A stretch of 64,000 bases of DNA. Origin: Neodiprion pinetum. Taxonomy: Eukaryota > Arthropoda > Insecta > Hymenoptera > Diprionidae. The translations under genes and the position numbers were made by a program. Below are positions 11,947-22,000 of the stretch, in pieces. Location of the stretch: the NCBI RefSeq assembly GCF_021155775.2, contig NC_060233.1, positions 33,139,077-33,203,076 on the forward strand. Direction: 5' to 3'. Every line of letters starts with the position of its first letter. The first letter of the stretch is position 1. The notes under the pieces were generated by a model. That model was not told where the DNA came from. It searched no databases and was given only the letters and a program-made list of their open reading frames with translations.

Positions 11947-12674
11947 ATGTACTATTACTTCATTCCCCTAAATTTTCTCATTTCAGGATTTTTGTTAAAA
12001 TATGATAAAATACAAGAAGAAATGGGTGGGGGTAAGAATGAATAGAGATAAAAAAATGCAAGGATCGAAAAAAATAAAAATTTCAAGAACTCTGTTCTTA
12101 TGGATTGTTTAAGATTTAGATAATCGTCAGAATAATTAAGAACGAAGTAGAATCCTGAAGATTCTACGTTCTAGTGTCTATTTCATCTACTACATTTAGG
12201 CTTTTCAATATTTCGACTTTCTAAACTTCAATATATCCATAAAAAAGAAATTCGAGTCTGAAAATTCGCAATAAACGCTACCCTTCTGCTTTCTGATTCT
12301 ATAACACAATACAAATACAATTTTCAAAATTTGAAATTCAGTCTAATTTTTAAAATTTTTGGCAGTTCATTTTTTCACCTAGATATCCCAACACAGATCC
12401 CATAATGAAATCGAACGAAGGGTTTGGCGAATCATGCCGGAGGAGTTCCTACGTCCATAAAACTGGGATACACCAAATCCGAGCGTTGCAGGTTATCCTT
12501 CGGGGAGACGCGCATGACCGGGACAATAGGTCGTACGGACTGTAAACCGAGGTAGACAATGGTCAGAAGTGACCAGGAGTTTCAACTAGCCATGGCATCC
12601 GAGTATTACGATGCACAATGCATAACGTGAAATTACGTCAACGATTCTCATGCTAATTCTCAACGGAATGTTTG

Positions 12675-12796
12675 TGCGCGCGTGTGTGTGTATATGTATA
12701 CATATTGTATATGTATATAATAATAATATAAATTGTATATATATATATATATTGTATATATGTGTTTATATGTATACACACACACGGACACACATC
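12675..12796. repeat. Compound GT/AT/CA microsatellite
   Basis: Successive (GC/GT)n, (TA)n and (CA)n runs. It is partly self-complementary because the left GT run can pair with the right CA run. Confidence 0.9.
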
Positions 12797-13386
12797 CGCC
12801 TGCATCGCGCAGCTGCAGACGACTCTCGCCCTAAATATTCGACTCGAACGTCGACGAGTGCAGAGGGTGGAAATATAATTAGTATAAATACCGCGAAACA
12901 AGATTTAGCCAGCAGGTTCGCTGTATTACGCGTTTATGCACCAGAGGTCGGGATAAAGTGATCAGCTGGAGAGTAAAAGAATAAACCGAGTAAGTAAAAT
13001 AGAACGGGGGCGTGGATGCTGAGAGACGCGCTACCCACGCTGCACGTGTCGACACCCTTGCACTAATTAAATAAATGCCTGTAAGCTCGGGGAGAATCGG
13101 AACAACGCCGAGGGTGGATGCCTGCATGTAACCTGGATGCGGTGGCACGACGCACGGCGGCTACCGCGGTGCATAAGAATGCGAGAAACCTGGATGCGGG
13201 GACAGCGAGGAAGGCGTGAGAGTAGATTCATCCGTTAGTGGCTGCACCGCGGTGCAGTCCGCAGGTGGCGGCGGCGGCCGATTTAATTAAACGCTTTCCG
13301 CGAAAGCACGGCGGCTGCTGCTTTTTACCGAGGCGAGAAAACGTGCGAGGCGGGCTTGCAGGATGTGCAACGCCTTAGAGGAGGAG

Positions 13387-13395
13387 TATAAAAGG
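13387..13395 (+). promoter_or_regulatory. TATA-box-like motif after a GC-rich block
   Basis: TATAAAAGG follows about 400 bp of GC-rich DNA. A start some 25-30 bp downstream would fall near GAGGTGTCGG. A splice-donor-like CG/GTGAGA lies at about 13,454. No protein gene follows, so at most this would serve a non-coding transcript. A chance match is quite possible. Confidence 0.2.
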
Positions 13396-14927
13396 TTCGC
13401 TGGTGGGAAATACGAGGTGTCGGTCTAGAAATGTTTGAATGTTGCGACGCTACCTCGGTGAGATCACACAGAATCTCTTCTCCCGCGTAATCCGGGATCC
13501 GCCGAGGAGTCGGCAGCCTCGCCCTGAACGGAACAAAAATGGCGCCGTTTCAAACACCGAGGATGTGCGGGAAGTCATCTGTCCGGAATTAACATTTTTA
13601 TCAAGATTAGAATTTCGTTCAGACTAGGGAGGAGGAGACGATCTCGAGTATAGAAAAAGCCTCCTAGAAATTTCCAGGGTGAATGATCAGGCCAAGATTC
13701 ACGGCTATGCCAAAGATCACGGACGTTCGGAACGGAAGTCATATTTCACGGTACAATCGATTCTTCTGTAGGTTGTAACAAAGGTTGCGTGACTCGGATA
13801 CTAATCCGCTCTACATTTACTGATCCACGTTTTGCGCATCTATGTGAAAAAAAAATAAAAAAAATAAATATATCCAACTGATTGTGAGAACTCGGCGGGA
13901 CTAGCTGAGAATTTGACGGCTACGATCGATCCTTCCGGTTTCCTCAGCTGCTCTCCTTTTTCTGTCAAAAATAAATTCACTTTTCAGATTAAACGGTACG
14001 TTGTATGAAAATTGTGCGCATACAGGTTGCACGAAGGATGATAACAATTGTACGATAGAGCCTGTTTTCGCGAAGGAATAAGTCATAGATACGATGAAAG
14101 CGAGCAAGCGGAAGCTACGTATCGTTACGATCTTTCACGGTCCAAGATACATATGCAAGATGAAAGATAAAGAGATGAAAATGTGCATAACACAGGAGAA
14201 ATCGGTGTAGTTACTTCATTTAGACGTTGTAATTGCGTTAAATTGAAAATGGTAATTTAATCGCGGCAAGCATTTGACACCCGACCACAAAGCGGTTGGA
14301 AAACGCAGACTTCAAAGCCCCACACGCCAATTACAGACGGCACCCCCGGTTTACACTCTTCCTTCACTCACTGGAACGGCTGGTTGTATACGTGCCACGT
14401 ACATGGATACAGATACACGCATGTCAAGGCACGAATTTGCGCGGAAGTGAGGCCGCTGCCTGGCAGCAACCAAATCAACGCGCCCCGCTCACATTTTCTC
14501 TGTACAGCAGGGTATTACACCGGAGTGGGGGGTGGTTTGAAAGGGTGGGAGGAAGGGAGGGACCAATGCGGTTAAAGCAAACGTTTACACTACCCGCGCG
14601 CGGGTTTAATGTTTATTAGTATTCATTTCAGTCTGCGAAAGTTAACTGGTGTGGTAATTCGTCATTTTGCGATTTCGTTCTCCCCATCCCCTCCATCGGA
14701 ACAAAGGGGTAACACTGCGGAAGTGGAGAAAATGCGTTGATATAATAAACATGCGACGACACGACACCGCCGCGTAGTCGCGGCTGCATGCCAACTCGCG
14801 TTTGCTAATTGGCATTGAAAAAAGGTGCTGACGATTCTCGAGTGCCCACCTTGTATAACTCTACCTATACTTCGCATGCCGCACGCCTAGGCTCAAGGCA
14901 TCGAGCGCAGGTGTGTAAGTGCCTGCC

Positions 14928-14944
14928 CCTCTCCCTCTCTCTCC

Positions 14945-14989
<45 letters not shown>
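14928..14989. repeat. (CT)n microsatellite
   Basis: About 20 nearly uninterrupted CT dinucleotides preceded by a C-rich pyrimidine run. Confidence 0.95.
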
Positions 14990-14991
<2 letters not shown>

Positions 14992-15563
14992 GTCTAATGC
15001 ACCCTCAGTTCCACCCTGGTACAGATTCAGGCGCAATCCCACACATACACGTCGCTTCAGCGCCTCTGTGCCGGGGATAAGGAAACTCACGCCAAAGCGG
15101 CGAGTAGTCAAAGACTTTGAAAAAAGTTCGCAGGGAACCGGGTATACAAAAACGAGTAAATTAATTAAGCACCCGCAAACAGCTCTTATAGCTGTACGCA
15201 TATTGCAGCGAGTACAAGGCACGGTTGCTGCAGTAGAAATCTACTAGACGTTCGAAACTTGCGTTGAGTTGTTTCTCAAATTTCTCTCTGATGTATGCAG
15301 TAAGGGGGTGAGAAATTTTTCTCCACGATGCGTTTGAACATTCGACGCAAACGATTTTCCGCACAACGGCTTAATTGCAAAGTTTAATCGATCGCGAGAT
15401 AACCGCTGTTACTTAACTGCGAATCTAACTGTAAAACGCAGCCTCTCACGGATTGTGATTTTTCACGTGAATTGCTTGGGTATGTTTGCGCGGCAATTTG
15501 TTAGAATGATACTGCAGCATCGTCGAAACACGAAAAAAGAAGAAACAAACGACTTTTAGCCGT

Positions 15564-15585
15564 TTAAGGGGTAACGCTACTGTAA
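15564..15585. repeat. Left TTAA duplication and terminal inverted repeat of the Kolobok-type element
   Basis: TTAA (15,564-15,567) followed by GGGGTAACGCTACTGTAA. It lies downstream of the 3' end of the transposase gene. Confidence 0.85.
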
Positions 15586-15847
15586 CGGTAAAAAAAAAAA
15601 GATTTTTTCACGAATTTTTTGCTTCCAAAATTGAAGGTAATTGAAAAAAAAACTTTGAGGGTGTTATCGGGCATACATTAAACTTTATTATCAAATTTTT
15701 TTACAGCAAAAAAAAAACAAAATGGCGGTTCCACAGCTATCTTCCCGGGGCATGTTTTGCTTGCAGGGCTCCGCGGCACGCAGCACCACTGGTGCACTTT
15801 TGAATCTAGAACAAAAAAAAAACCATCAATCTAGAGGGTTATAGCTA

Positions 15848-15998
15848 GAGAATGTCGATCGGATTTTAAAAATTATCAATTTTTCTGGATTTGGCGTGCG
15901 TTTGAAAAAGAAAATTGATTTTTGACGAAAAAACGGCTAGTTCTTTGTTAATAAAAAATCAATAAATAAAGTTATTGAAAATCCCGATCGACATTCTC
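15848..15998. repeat. Subterminal inverted repeat
   Basis: GAGAATGTCGATCGG at 15,848-15,862 faces its reverse complement at 15,984-15,998; the pairing extends to ATTTT with a one-base bulge. It lies in the 3' non-coding part of the element. Candidate transposase-binding or transcript-ending structure, by inference. Confidence 0.7.
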
Positions 15999-16175
15999 AA
16001 GATAATGTTAATGTTCACATCTGGTCAAAATTTCAAGTAAAAAAAATGAAAATTGTTCGAGTGATGCTGCGTGCCATTTTGAAAAACCGTGTTTCGAGAA
16101 AAACGCGTTTAAAGTTTTGCGAATAGTTTTTTATTGGAAAAAATCAAAAGAAGACCGTAAAAGAAAATTTTACCG

Positions 16176-17731
16176 TTAGTCTGCAATCCCAGCACCATAC
16201 ATTTGTCCTTCGATGGCCAAATTTTCGTCTCCTTCGTCTTTCCTGGTGAATTTTTGGAGCGCGCGCGCACTTTTTGCCGCGTCGCTCAGAGATGTCTCCG
16301 CGTGCGTAATGCGTTTGGCGTCGTCTTCGATGCAGAAATTGTACAATTGTGCACCAATTTCCACCTGCAACATCTTGAATATTTGCAAGACATTGGTAAG
16401 GCCGCCATTAAATGTGCAAACAGCGATATCCGACGCGATATTTAGGACGGTTTTTCCGCTTGAAGATGATTTGGGGGCCAAACTCCAAACGATAGCGTTG
16501 AAGCTTTCGTTATTATTTTGAGTATAGGCCCCCAAGCAACGCTCCAGCAAGTCGTCCCGGCTCAATTCCATGTAGATGGGTTTGATGGCTTCATAAACCT
16601 CCTCACTCATTGGCTGATTGTGATAATACGCATCCAAGGCATTTTCCGCTTTCGCTTTCTTCCAACTGCACCAATCCTCTGAACTTTTTTCGTGCTGAGG
16701 CTTTTCATCCGTTGACATTTTGTGAAAAAGAGTTGCCCAGATCTCATTTTTCATATTTTCGATGGAATCGGGATTTCGACGGATTGCCAAGCCGTAATAA
16801 ATGGTTAGTTCGTCAATCAATTTGCCAGTTAGTTTGCCTCTTCCCCCGAGACCTTTTGTTCCTTTTTTCAGGTTTCGCAATCGAGTGCCCATTCGTTTTT
16901 GCACGTAATCAATGCACTCTTTTTTGTGTACATCAAAATTTTCGTAAGGTTTAGAATCCACGATGCCTTTGAATGTTTTGGAGTCGCCATCTCCGATGTA
17001 ATTAGAGTATTTTACTCCGTATAAATCTTGTGAGCGTTGGAACATTTCGACGACAGCATCGACTTCCATTTTTCCCGATGATCCTTTGTGATTGGCTTGG
17101 CATTCATCGGCGTGACTTATTTGCCATTCTTGAAATTCCGTTGTTCCGTTTTTGGACTTCCAGTGCTCGCATGATTTGCAATACTTTGATTTCACGTCGA
17201 CGTCGATTATTCTTCCAGTAAACCAGCCGATCAATGACGTGACTCCAAAAAGCGATGAAAATCCGCGTTTTCGCCATGAACCATCGCCGGAAACCGTTAC
17301 TCCGTCAGTTTTTCCATTTTTCAGGCTTTCCTCCTTCTCTTCTTGCGCTGCTTTCTTCATGCTTGCATCTCTCACTGCTTTCGTTGCGATTGCTATCGTG
17401 TTGACCAATTTATCATAAAATGAATGAAAAATTGGCTGCGGCAAATCCATGAAGGCGTAAAATTTTTTGATTCCATTTAATCCTATTCCAATCAGTCGCA
17501 TTGCAAGCACGATTCTACGATTTATTTCATATGCATTGCGAATGAATTTGGAACTCGGAATATCCACATCGGGACATTTTGGGCAAGCGATCACAATTTT
17601 GAAGCCTAAACCACGAGGACTTCTTTCACGAAACGCAATGTCAGACCCGCACGTTTTGCACTTCACGTGCTGGGCAATAACGAAAAAAACGGCGCAGAAA
17701 TTGATGATTCTATAGCCGAATTGACTATTAA
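16176..17731 (-). pseudogene. Transposase, C-terminal part (DDE, 'Mutator-like transposase domain'), split by an insertion
   Basis: This is the larger piece of a transposase that would cut and paste the surrounding 3.4-kb element. Reading leftward from the insertion, the frame enters as NSQFGYRIINF and stays open for over 500 codons to a TAA at 16,176. Counting from the valine at 17,666 as residue 1, a zinc-ribbon-like C3-x2-C6...C28-x2-C31 is followed by GDGSW (aspartate 128). Next come a second cysteine pair KYCKSC (163, 166), GDGDS (226-228) and NNNESFN (glutamate 387). The two aspartates and the glutamate are the natural candidates for the catalytic DDE triad. No stop or frameshift interrupts this part, so it decayed little before or after the insertion. 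With the N-terminal piece the protein would be about 575 residues. It is inactive as it stands because the N-terminus is separated. Confidence 0.85.
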
Positions 17732-18482
17732 GGTAGTACCGTGATAGCAGCAGTCCTCAACTTCCAGAGAAATATCCCCTGTATAAAACATTATAACTAA
17801 AGTAAAAAGTAGTTGAGATACAGTACACCTTTGCGCCTCTTCTCACATGCGCAGAAGTATAAAAATTTTCCCATTGCGTCTTTTGTCTGACTTGGCAACG
17901 TTGCATTCTAACTCAGTATCTCTTGCCCCTCAAGCATGTGTTGTAGAGAAATGTATTGTTATGAAATCAATTTGAGGTTAGTTATAATTGGAGACTGAAC
18001 CGTACCGTAACCTATATCCGCAAAGTTCTGACATTTATTTCAATTCGTTGGGCCTTTGTGGCATTTTAAACTTCCCGCGTAGGGCAACGTTGCCAAGTCA
18101 CTATTTCTCACGGGTCAGGTTATGAGAGAAAGTTTGAAAATCATTAAAAGCAACAAACTTTAAGAATTATTTACAAAAAAATGAATACGGCTTGTTTATG
18201 TTTTTTTTAAAAAAAATTACTTGTTATATCCTCAATTAATAATTCTCAGTTTTCAAAAAAAATTCTAAGAAAAGTATGGCTGTTATTAAATAAAATGCTC
18301 ACTCTAACTACGGTCGGGATAGGGAATACATGTAAATTGTACGACTTTTGATCGCTAATATTGCAAAATTTAGTACCGCAAGGACTATTAAAAAAAATTC
18401 CTACGTATAAAGGACACTTCAAATTATGTGTATTCAAAAATTGAAAGATATCGTAAGAAAAGTGATTTATCACGGTACTACC
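17732..18482. mobile_element. 751-bp non-autonomous element inserted at TTAA in the transposase gene
   Basis: The ends are perfect 15-bp inverted repeats: GGTAGTACCGTGATA at 17,732-17,746 and its reverse complement at 18,468-18,482. They are directly bordered by TTAA on each side (17,728-17,731; 18,483-18,486). The interior has no plausible reading frame, so it must be mobilised in trans. TTAA targeting is shared by piggyBac and Kolobok elements. The GG start does not match the CC start usual in piggyBac, so the superfamily is left open. Inside, TGACTTGGCAACGTTGC (17,888-17,904) recurs inverted at 18,084-18,100. Insert plus one TTAA is 755 bp, not a multiple of three, and a TGA in the terminal repeat ends the host frame. 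Confidence 0.9.
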
Positions 18483-18658
18483 TTAACATCGAATTCCTCG
18501 TTGCAGTCCTTCAGTTTTTTCGCCGAGGCGCTGACGCCCTGCTCATCGCTCTCACATTCATATTGCTTCATGGGTCGTCGTTTCATCCCGCGTGACCGAC
18601 GTCGCGTTGGATACGAGGTTTTCGTACCTTTTTTTCCAAGATACACTCGATCACTCAT
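18483..18658 (-). pseudogene. Transposase, N-terminal part
   Basis: The first ATG of the transposase is at 18,656-18,658, giving MSDRVYLGKKG and 58 residues to the insertion point. The segment is basic and serine-rich (PTRRRSRGMKRRP) and ends EEFDV at the codon GTT of the TTAA site. The frame continues only three codons into the terminal repeat of the inserted element (KVVP) before TGA. Taking the host sequence on either side of the insert with a single TTAA, the codons GTT-AAT-AGT keep phase. This is direct evidence that the two pieces were one exon. The basic stretch may be a nuclear localisation signal (inference). Confidence 0.85.
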
Positions 18659-18983
18659 TTCAACTAACGCGTTCGTAAATTTTACAGTGAAATCGTAAAA
18701 AAAACCACGGAAAACACGCAAAAATCGTCGCTTATGAAGAATCAATCGCTCTTTACTGTGCGCTTGCTGTCGCTAAACTAACGAAATTTTGTTTCATAAT
18801 GTTCAAAAGGCTCGAAAGGACACAAGGAACAACAATACAGGCGGTTGGGAACAATTGCGGGGGGCCAATTGTGCCGTCCCTATGCGCGTTATAATTACCG
18901 CAGGTAGTCGTGTCGGAGTAAGTTTTGACGCGCTGGGCGGCGACCTCTATTTCCTGCCAATAAAAAAAAATCGATTTTTCAAA

Positions 18984-19009
18984 AAATTTACAGTGGCCAT
19001 ACCCCTTAA
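18984..19009. repeat. Right TTAA duplication and terminal inverted repeat of the Kolobok-type element
   Basis: TTACAGTGGCCATACCCC followed by TTAA at 19,006-19,009. It lies about 330 bp upstream of the transposase ATG; the interval 18,659-18,987 is the 5' leader with a likely promoter. Confidence 0.85.
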
Positions 19010-22000
19010 GTAAAGCATTGGTCCGTGAAAAAAAGAATCCTCCTATCGCGGTACGCACTGACACGTTGTAAACAGAAGAAGTTGGCAGCGTTACGATTAA
19101 AATGAGGTAATACGCCCGCCTCGGCTTAAGTGAAATATTAATTAGCCGAGTGCCCGAGATTGTCAGATACTCCTTCGCAATAGAATAAAACCTTCAACGT
19201 CCGCGCCTCCCATGCCACGCCGAAGAGCGTTTATCGGGTGTATTTTTCATCCGACATAATAGAGATGATCACTACAGCTGTTAATGAGCGACTGCCGGAC
19301 CGAGATCTAATCTCGAGATTCGCAGAATACGCAGAAAGCCTTCTCGAAAAAACTGCAGAGCCATCGTCCTTTCTATTCCTAACTATATCGTGCCCGAGGC
19401 AAAATTTACCGGATAAATAAATCGATCGTTCATTGAACATAATCGAAATCCCCGGTAAAAATATGAAATAGCTAACAGATAAAATTTTGCTCAGCTCGCA
19501 TGGGTATAAACTGTCCAAGTTCGGGTACCTGCCGTTCGCAAGACAAAGTCCGAAGCCAACTCTGAAAAATAAAATAGATGACTTGGACACCGTAAATGTC
19601 ACATAACTTTTACAGCCAAAATTACAGGATTGGGTGTCATAAAACGATCCGTTTTGGGGCGTGCGTGTGTGCACGTGGATATAGGTGCAGGCCTACCGTG
19701 AAATTTTACTGTGCCTGTGGATAAACCTGAGAAATTCGGTCTAATACATACATTGGTTACTCGTTACACCCCGAATTCTTCGGCCCAATGTTTCCAAAAC
19801 ATGGTGTAACTCGAAAACAAGAAAGCATTGTTGTACGGTTCAGAATTGGTTTGTAAAACTATCGAATAGACCTCACGGTCGAAGTTAGTCTCAACGGTCC
19901 CCGGGAGCAATAAATGACTTGACAGATATTGACGCGTTGTAAAATTTAACAGTAAGCAATGAATCGGCTCGGCATCAGAAGCGCTACGCTACGAAGACGC
20001 GGTTCGAACTTTGTTTTCGGTTAAAATTTCTCCTACACCTCAAAGTCCGCGACGAAGAAAGCAGCGAAGCAGTGATTCGCTCATGTTTTTAAAATTTCGA
20101 ATTCGGCAAATCGGAAAGTATCAAAAGTTGGGGAGGAACAGGGTCCGATATGTGCCTAGGCGAGTAAGTAGATGGTGAAATAAATCTCCGAGGACAGTTC
20201 GCATGAACCCCGACAAAGGTTGAAAGCCGGGAATGTCTGTAATCCTCGGTAAGCACTGGTACAATCGAAAATCCTGCGTTAAAAAGCAAACTCGAGGCAT
20301 TGAAGCGGTGAGCACAATGGGCGTGCGTGGAAAATCGCCCGTAACCTCTCCGTAGCTGCTCTCTCGCTCTCTACCGCTCTCCCGACAATAGATATTTGAG
20401 GAAATACGTTTTGGCTCGACAATACTGGACAATGCCCCGATATAAGTGCCTACATGTTGCATCGCCGTATACACAAATAACCGGATGCTTATTCAATGAA
20501 TAAATCGCACCCCAAGCTGACCGGTTCAAAAATAAATTTTCACCGAGCGAAATCCTTCCAAAAACACTACAGCACCATTTCCATATTGTTGCTGCCCGTG
20601 GTTCTAGCTCACCGTTGCATCGAAACAATGTGACTAGATTCTACAGATGCAACCTTGGTTACGATTTTCGTTCCTCTTTTGTGCTCCGTTTTATCTTCCT
20701 TACCGGCTGAGCGATTCGATCATGCAGGATAATTGACGATATGGGAATCAGAATTTTCTTCACGATTCAGCCCCAAGTTGTTGGCCTAAAATCAAGTATG
20801 TTGCCGAATTGTTTGCTAAAGTGATTATTTGATGCACAGATATCAAACGCGAGGGTACAAAATAGTTATGGCGGTGGCGAATGCAGGGGCAGATGAAAAT
20901 ACGAGATAGGATTAGGGCTGGTGGCGCGGATATAATACGGGGAATTCAACGTTCACATGGAGATTGAATGTTATCTGAATCTTGTCTGAGATCGAATGAG
21001 ATAGAACACCTGGATTGGCTTCGTTGCTGCGCAAAGATCGCTGAAACTGTACCGACTAGTAGAACGGAAATGGTTTGCTCCGCGGTAAACGAGAGGAATA
21101 CTTGTAAAAGATGAGGAAAGTGTAATTTTCAATTTTCAAAGTAGTTGGCTGCAATGGAAATGTGAATATTTGCATCGAGATGGAAGGGCGCCCTACCCCG
21201 GTTCTTTCATAATGTAATTTCCAAACAGGTATTACTGTTGAAAAATCAAGAATATCAAATAGAATGCAAATTTTCCGCAGGTCCTACTGCAGATATATGT
21301 TAATCGAATAGCGTTAAATATCCAGAGAGGGGGACTTGGGAAATTTCTGTATAGTCAAGTTCGAATTTATTCAACAGCAATGCGCAGGCGCTTTCACGCA
21401 ACGTTTTCCGAATTAAAACCCGGAAGCAGGTCAAATTTGGCGAGAAGAAAATAAAATTACAACTTGAAGCCACAAATAAGAAGACGGCTCCAAGAATTTT
21501 CAATCGATTCAACTATTACTATTATTTATTATATATTATTTGTCTGATTTTTTTTTTTAAATTCTCCTGAAAGATCACCTGCTACTCCACATGCTGACAT
21601 TTTCAAGTATTTGACACAGTATACGGAATAGAGTGGAGACGCAGTTAGCCACTACGCTCAGCAAAACCACGTGCAATTTCGAGTTGTTGTTCGTTTGTTT
21701 CATTTCTTTTTTTGTCTATTGCGCGTTCGCAGACCTCTTCTATTCCAGTCATTGTCATGTTAATGGCTCGTTTCTAGTTTCACATGTCAGGGGTGAGTAG
21801 CACCTCGCCCCACTGCAGTGTCGCAGGCACGCTCTAATTTTAATGAAAGAGGGGATGATTTAGTGGTTTGTTTTACGATTCTCTGCTTTGAGCACTATGC
21901 TGTTAAAACCCGACAGCCTTGCCAATCCATTCTTCGAGAATGGCTTCGGAAACGTTTTGCTCAGGATAAACCGCGTCCATCAAAGATCCGTGCGAAAAAT

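Larger units (their letters stand above)
11947..15563. other. Non-coding region with microsatellites
   Basis: No recognisable protein gene. It contains a GT/AT microsatellite at 12,675-12,796 and a GC-rich patch at about 13,000-13,430 ending in a TATA-like motif. A long CT microsatellite lies at 14,928-14,989. Confidence 0.55.
15568..19005 (-). mobile_element. Kolobok-type (TTAA-targeting) DNA transposon, interrupted
   Basis: The element is delimited by TTAA on both sides (15,564-15,567 and 19,006-19,009). It has inverted termini: GGGGTAACGCTACTGTAA on the left against GGGGTATGGCCACTGTAA read inward from the right, 15 of 18 positions matching. It spans 3,438 bp, of which 751 bp are a later insertion plus its TTAA duplication. 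The single gene runs on the minus strand and encodes a DDE-type transposase of the kind databases label 'Mutator-like transposase domain'. A 4-bp TTAA duplication and GGGG-type ends fit the Kolobok superfamily better than classical Mutator, which makes 8-10 bp duplications. The family label is from general knowledge, whereas the ends, TTAA and gene are seen directly. Confidence 0.85.

Noticed and set aside
17728..18486. Reading the 751-bp insert as a spliced intron of the transposase gene
   Set aside because: The boundaries are perfect inverted repeats with TTAA duplicated on each side, and there are no GT/AG splice signals at the borders on the minus strand.
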